6,152 nucleotides of DNA from contig JAATFJ010000261.1 in the NCBI GenBank assembly GCA_015655255.1, forward strand, positions 1 to 6,152, written 5' to 3'. A program made the translations under genes and the position numbers. The DNA is from Actinomycetales bacterium (GTDB lineage: Bacteria > Actinomycetota > Actinomycetes > Actinomycetales > Microbacteriaceae). Within the stretch, counting starts at the first letter, position 1; the number at the start of each line of letters is the position of its first letter. Below, piece after piece: positions 5,587 through 6,152 of the stretch. The notes beneath the pieces were generated by a model. The model saw only the letters and a program-made list of their open reading frames with translations. It had not been told where the DNA came from and did not search any database.

Positions 5587-6152
5587 ATGCTCGAGGTGCG
5601 TGAATGGTCCCGCCGTGATACGAGCCGTTACTTCCGGGTGCCGCACGGCACCGACGACAAGTACTCGCGCGGCGTCGTCGCGTTCCGTACGGAGTCGTCG
5701 GACTACCCCGGTGCGGCGGTGCTCGGCGTCGAGGCGGCGTGGCGGACGGGAGCGGGCTATGTGCGCGCGATCGCGGAGGGACGGGCGGCGGATGCGATCA
5801 TCGCCCGCCGCCCCGAGACGGTCGTGGGGCCCGATATCGGAGCCACGCGCGTGGGTGCGTGGGTGATCGGATCGGGGACCGACCCGGCGCAGCGGACGGA
5901 GGAGGAAGGTGCTGCCCTGCAGGGGGTCCTCCGCGGACCCGTGCCCGTCGTCGTCGATGCCGGAGCCCTCGACCTCACCGTGGGCGCGGAGGCACCGTTA
6001 CTCGTCACCCCGCACGCACGGGAGTTCGATCGCCTCCGGGAGCTTCTGCTGCTCCCCAGCGCGGGAACGGACCGTGCGGTGGCTGCGGCGGAGACGGCAC
6101 AGCGGCTCGGCCAGACGGTGCTGCTCAAAGGCGCGACGACGCTCATCGCCGA
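5587..6152 (+). CDS. nnrD: ADP-dependent NAD(P)H-hydrate dehydratase (YjeF C-terminal / CARKD family), 5' part
   Basis: The frame runs from ATG 5587 off the end of the window with no stop (188 residues visible), so the C-terminal part is missing. The protein belongs to the ribokinase-like YjeF C-terminal family, which repairs damaged NAD(P)H by dehydrating NAD(P)H hydrates using ADP (or ATP). Landmarks in order are DDKYSRGVV at 23-31, YPGAAVLGVEAAWRTGAGYVR at 40-60, VIGSGTD at 93-99, PVVVDAGALDL at 120-130, LVTPHAREFDRL at 139-150 and VLLKGATTLIA at 178-188. The nucleotide-binding GTDAG-type motif expected after this point lies outside the window. There is no N-terminal NnrE epimerase domain; the protein starts directly in the dehydratase domain, so the epimerase, if present, is encoded elsewhere. 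A TAGCGT box six bases before ATG and no SD point to a leaderless mRNA. Confidence 0.92.
   Translation, partial: MLEVREWSRRDTSRYFRVPHGTDDKYSRGVVAFRTESSDYPGAAVLGVEAAWRTGAGYVRAIAEGRAADAIIARRPETVVGPDIGATRVGAWVIGSGTDPAQRTEEEGAALQGVLRGPVPVVVDAGALDLTVGAEAPLLVTPHAREFDRLRELLLLPSAGTDRAVAAAETAQRLGQTVLLKGATTLIA

Overview
The window looks like chromosomal DNA of a high-GC actinobacterium, most likely a member of the Microbacteriaceae such as Microbacterium. The evidence is the strong G/C preference at third codon positions, the GuaB1-type IMPDH/GMP-reductase relative, the paired CNNM/CorC-like membrane proteins, and probable leaderless TANNNT promoters. The genus is inferred from protein resemblance remembered without a search.

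Left part (1-1890). The window opens inside the 3' end of guaB1 (stop at 445-447). Next come a 14-bp tandem repeat, a strong 25-bp-arm hairpin and a purine-rich stretch. An AbiEi/DUF559-like gene follows at 705-1661. It is a pseudogene in one uninterrupted frame, broken only by an internal TGA (1248) and TAA (1539). A 52-bp repeat occurs in the same orientation on both sides of it (541-592 and 1718-1769). In mycobacteria guaB1 lies directly before two CNNM/CorC-like genes (Rv1843c, Rv1842c, Rv1841c, from memory). The pseudogene with its repeats therefore looks like a decayed insertion into an old conserved gene block.

Middle (1891-4277). Two CNNM/CorC (HlyC/CorC, 'hemolysin family') membrane proteins overlap by ATGA and probably act as a translationally coupled pair in divalent-cation (Mg2+) transport. 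The first is full length (DUF21, two CBS, CorC_HlyC domain); the second lacks the C-terminal domain. The Shine-Dalgarno of the first gene lies entirely within a 9-bp hairpin, with a second possible anti-SD upstream, which suggests control of translation.

Right part (4278-6152). A large imperfect inverted repeat, built from two direct copies of a 12-bp box on each arm, separates the CNNM pair from a convergent gene. That gene encodes an Old Yellow Enzyme of the YqjM class on the minus strand. Divergent from it is the 5' part of nnrD (ADP-dependent NAD(P)H-hydrate dehydratase), which runs off the window. Both divergent genes show the same arrangement, TAGCGT followed by exactly six bases and then the start codon, which predicts leaderless mRNAs in both directions.

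No new enzymatic or defence system is evident. The most unusual content is the set of intergenic repeats and hairpins, the repeat-flanked pseudogene and the masked ribosome binding site.
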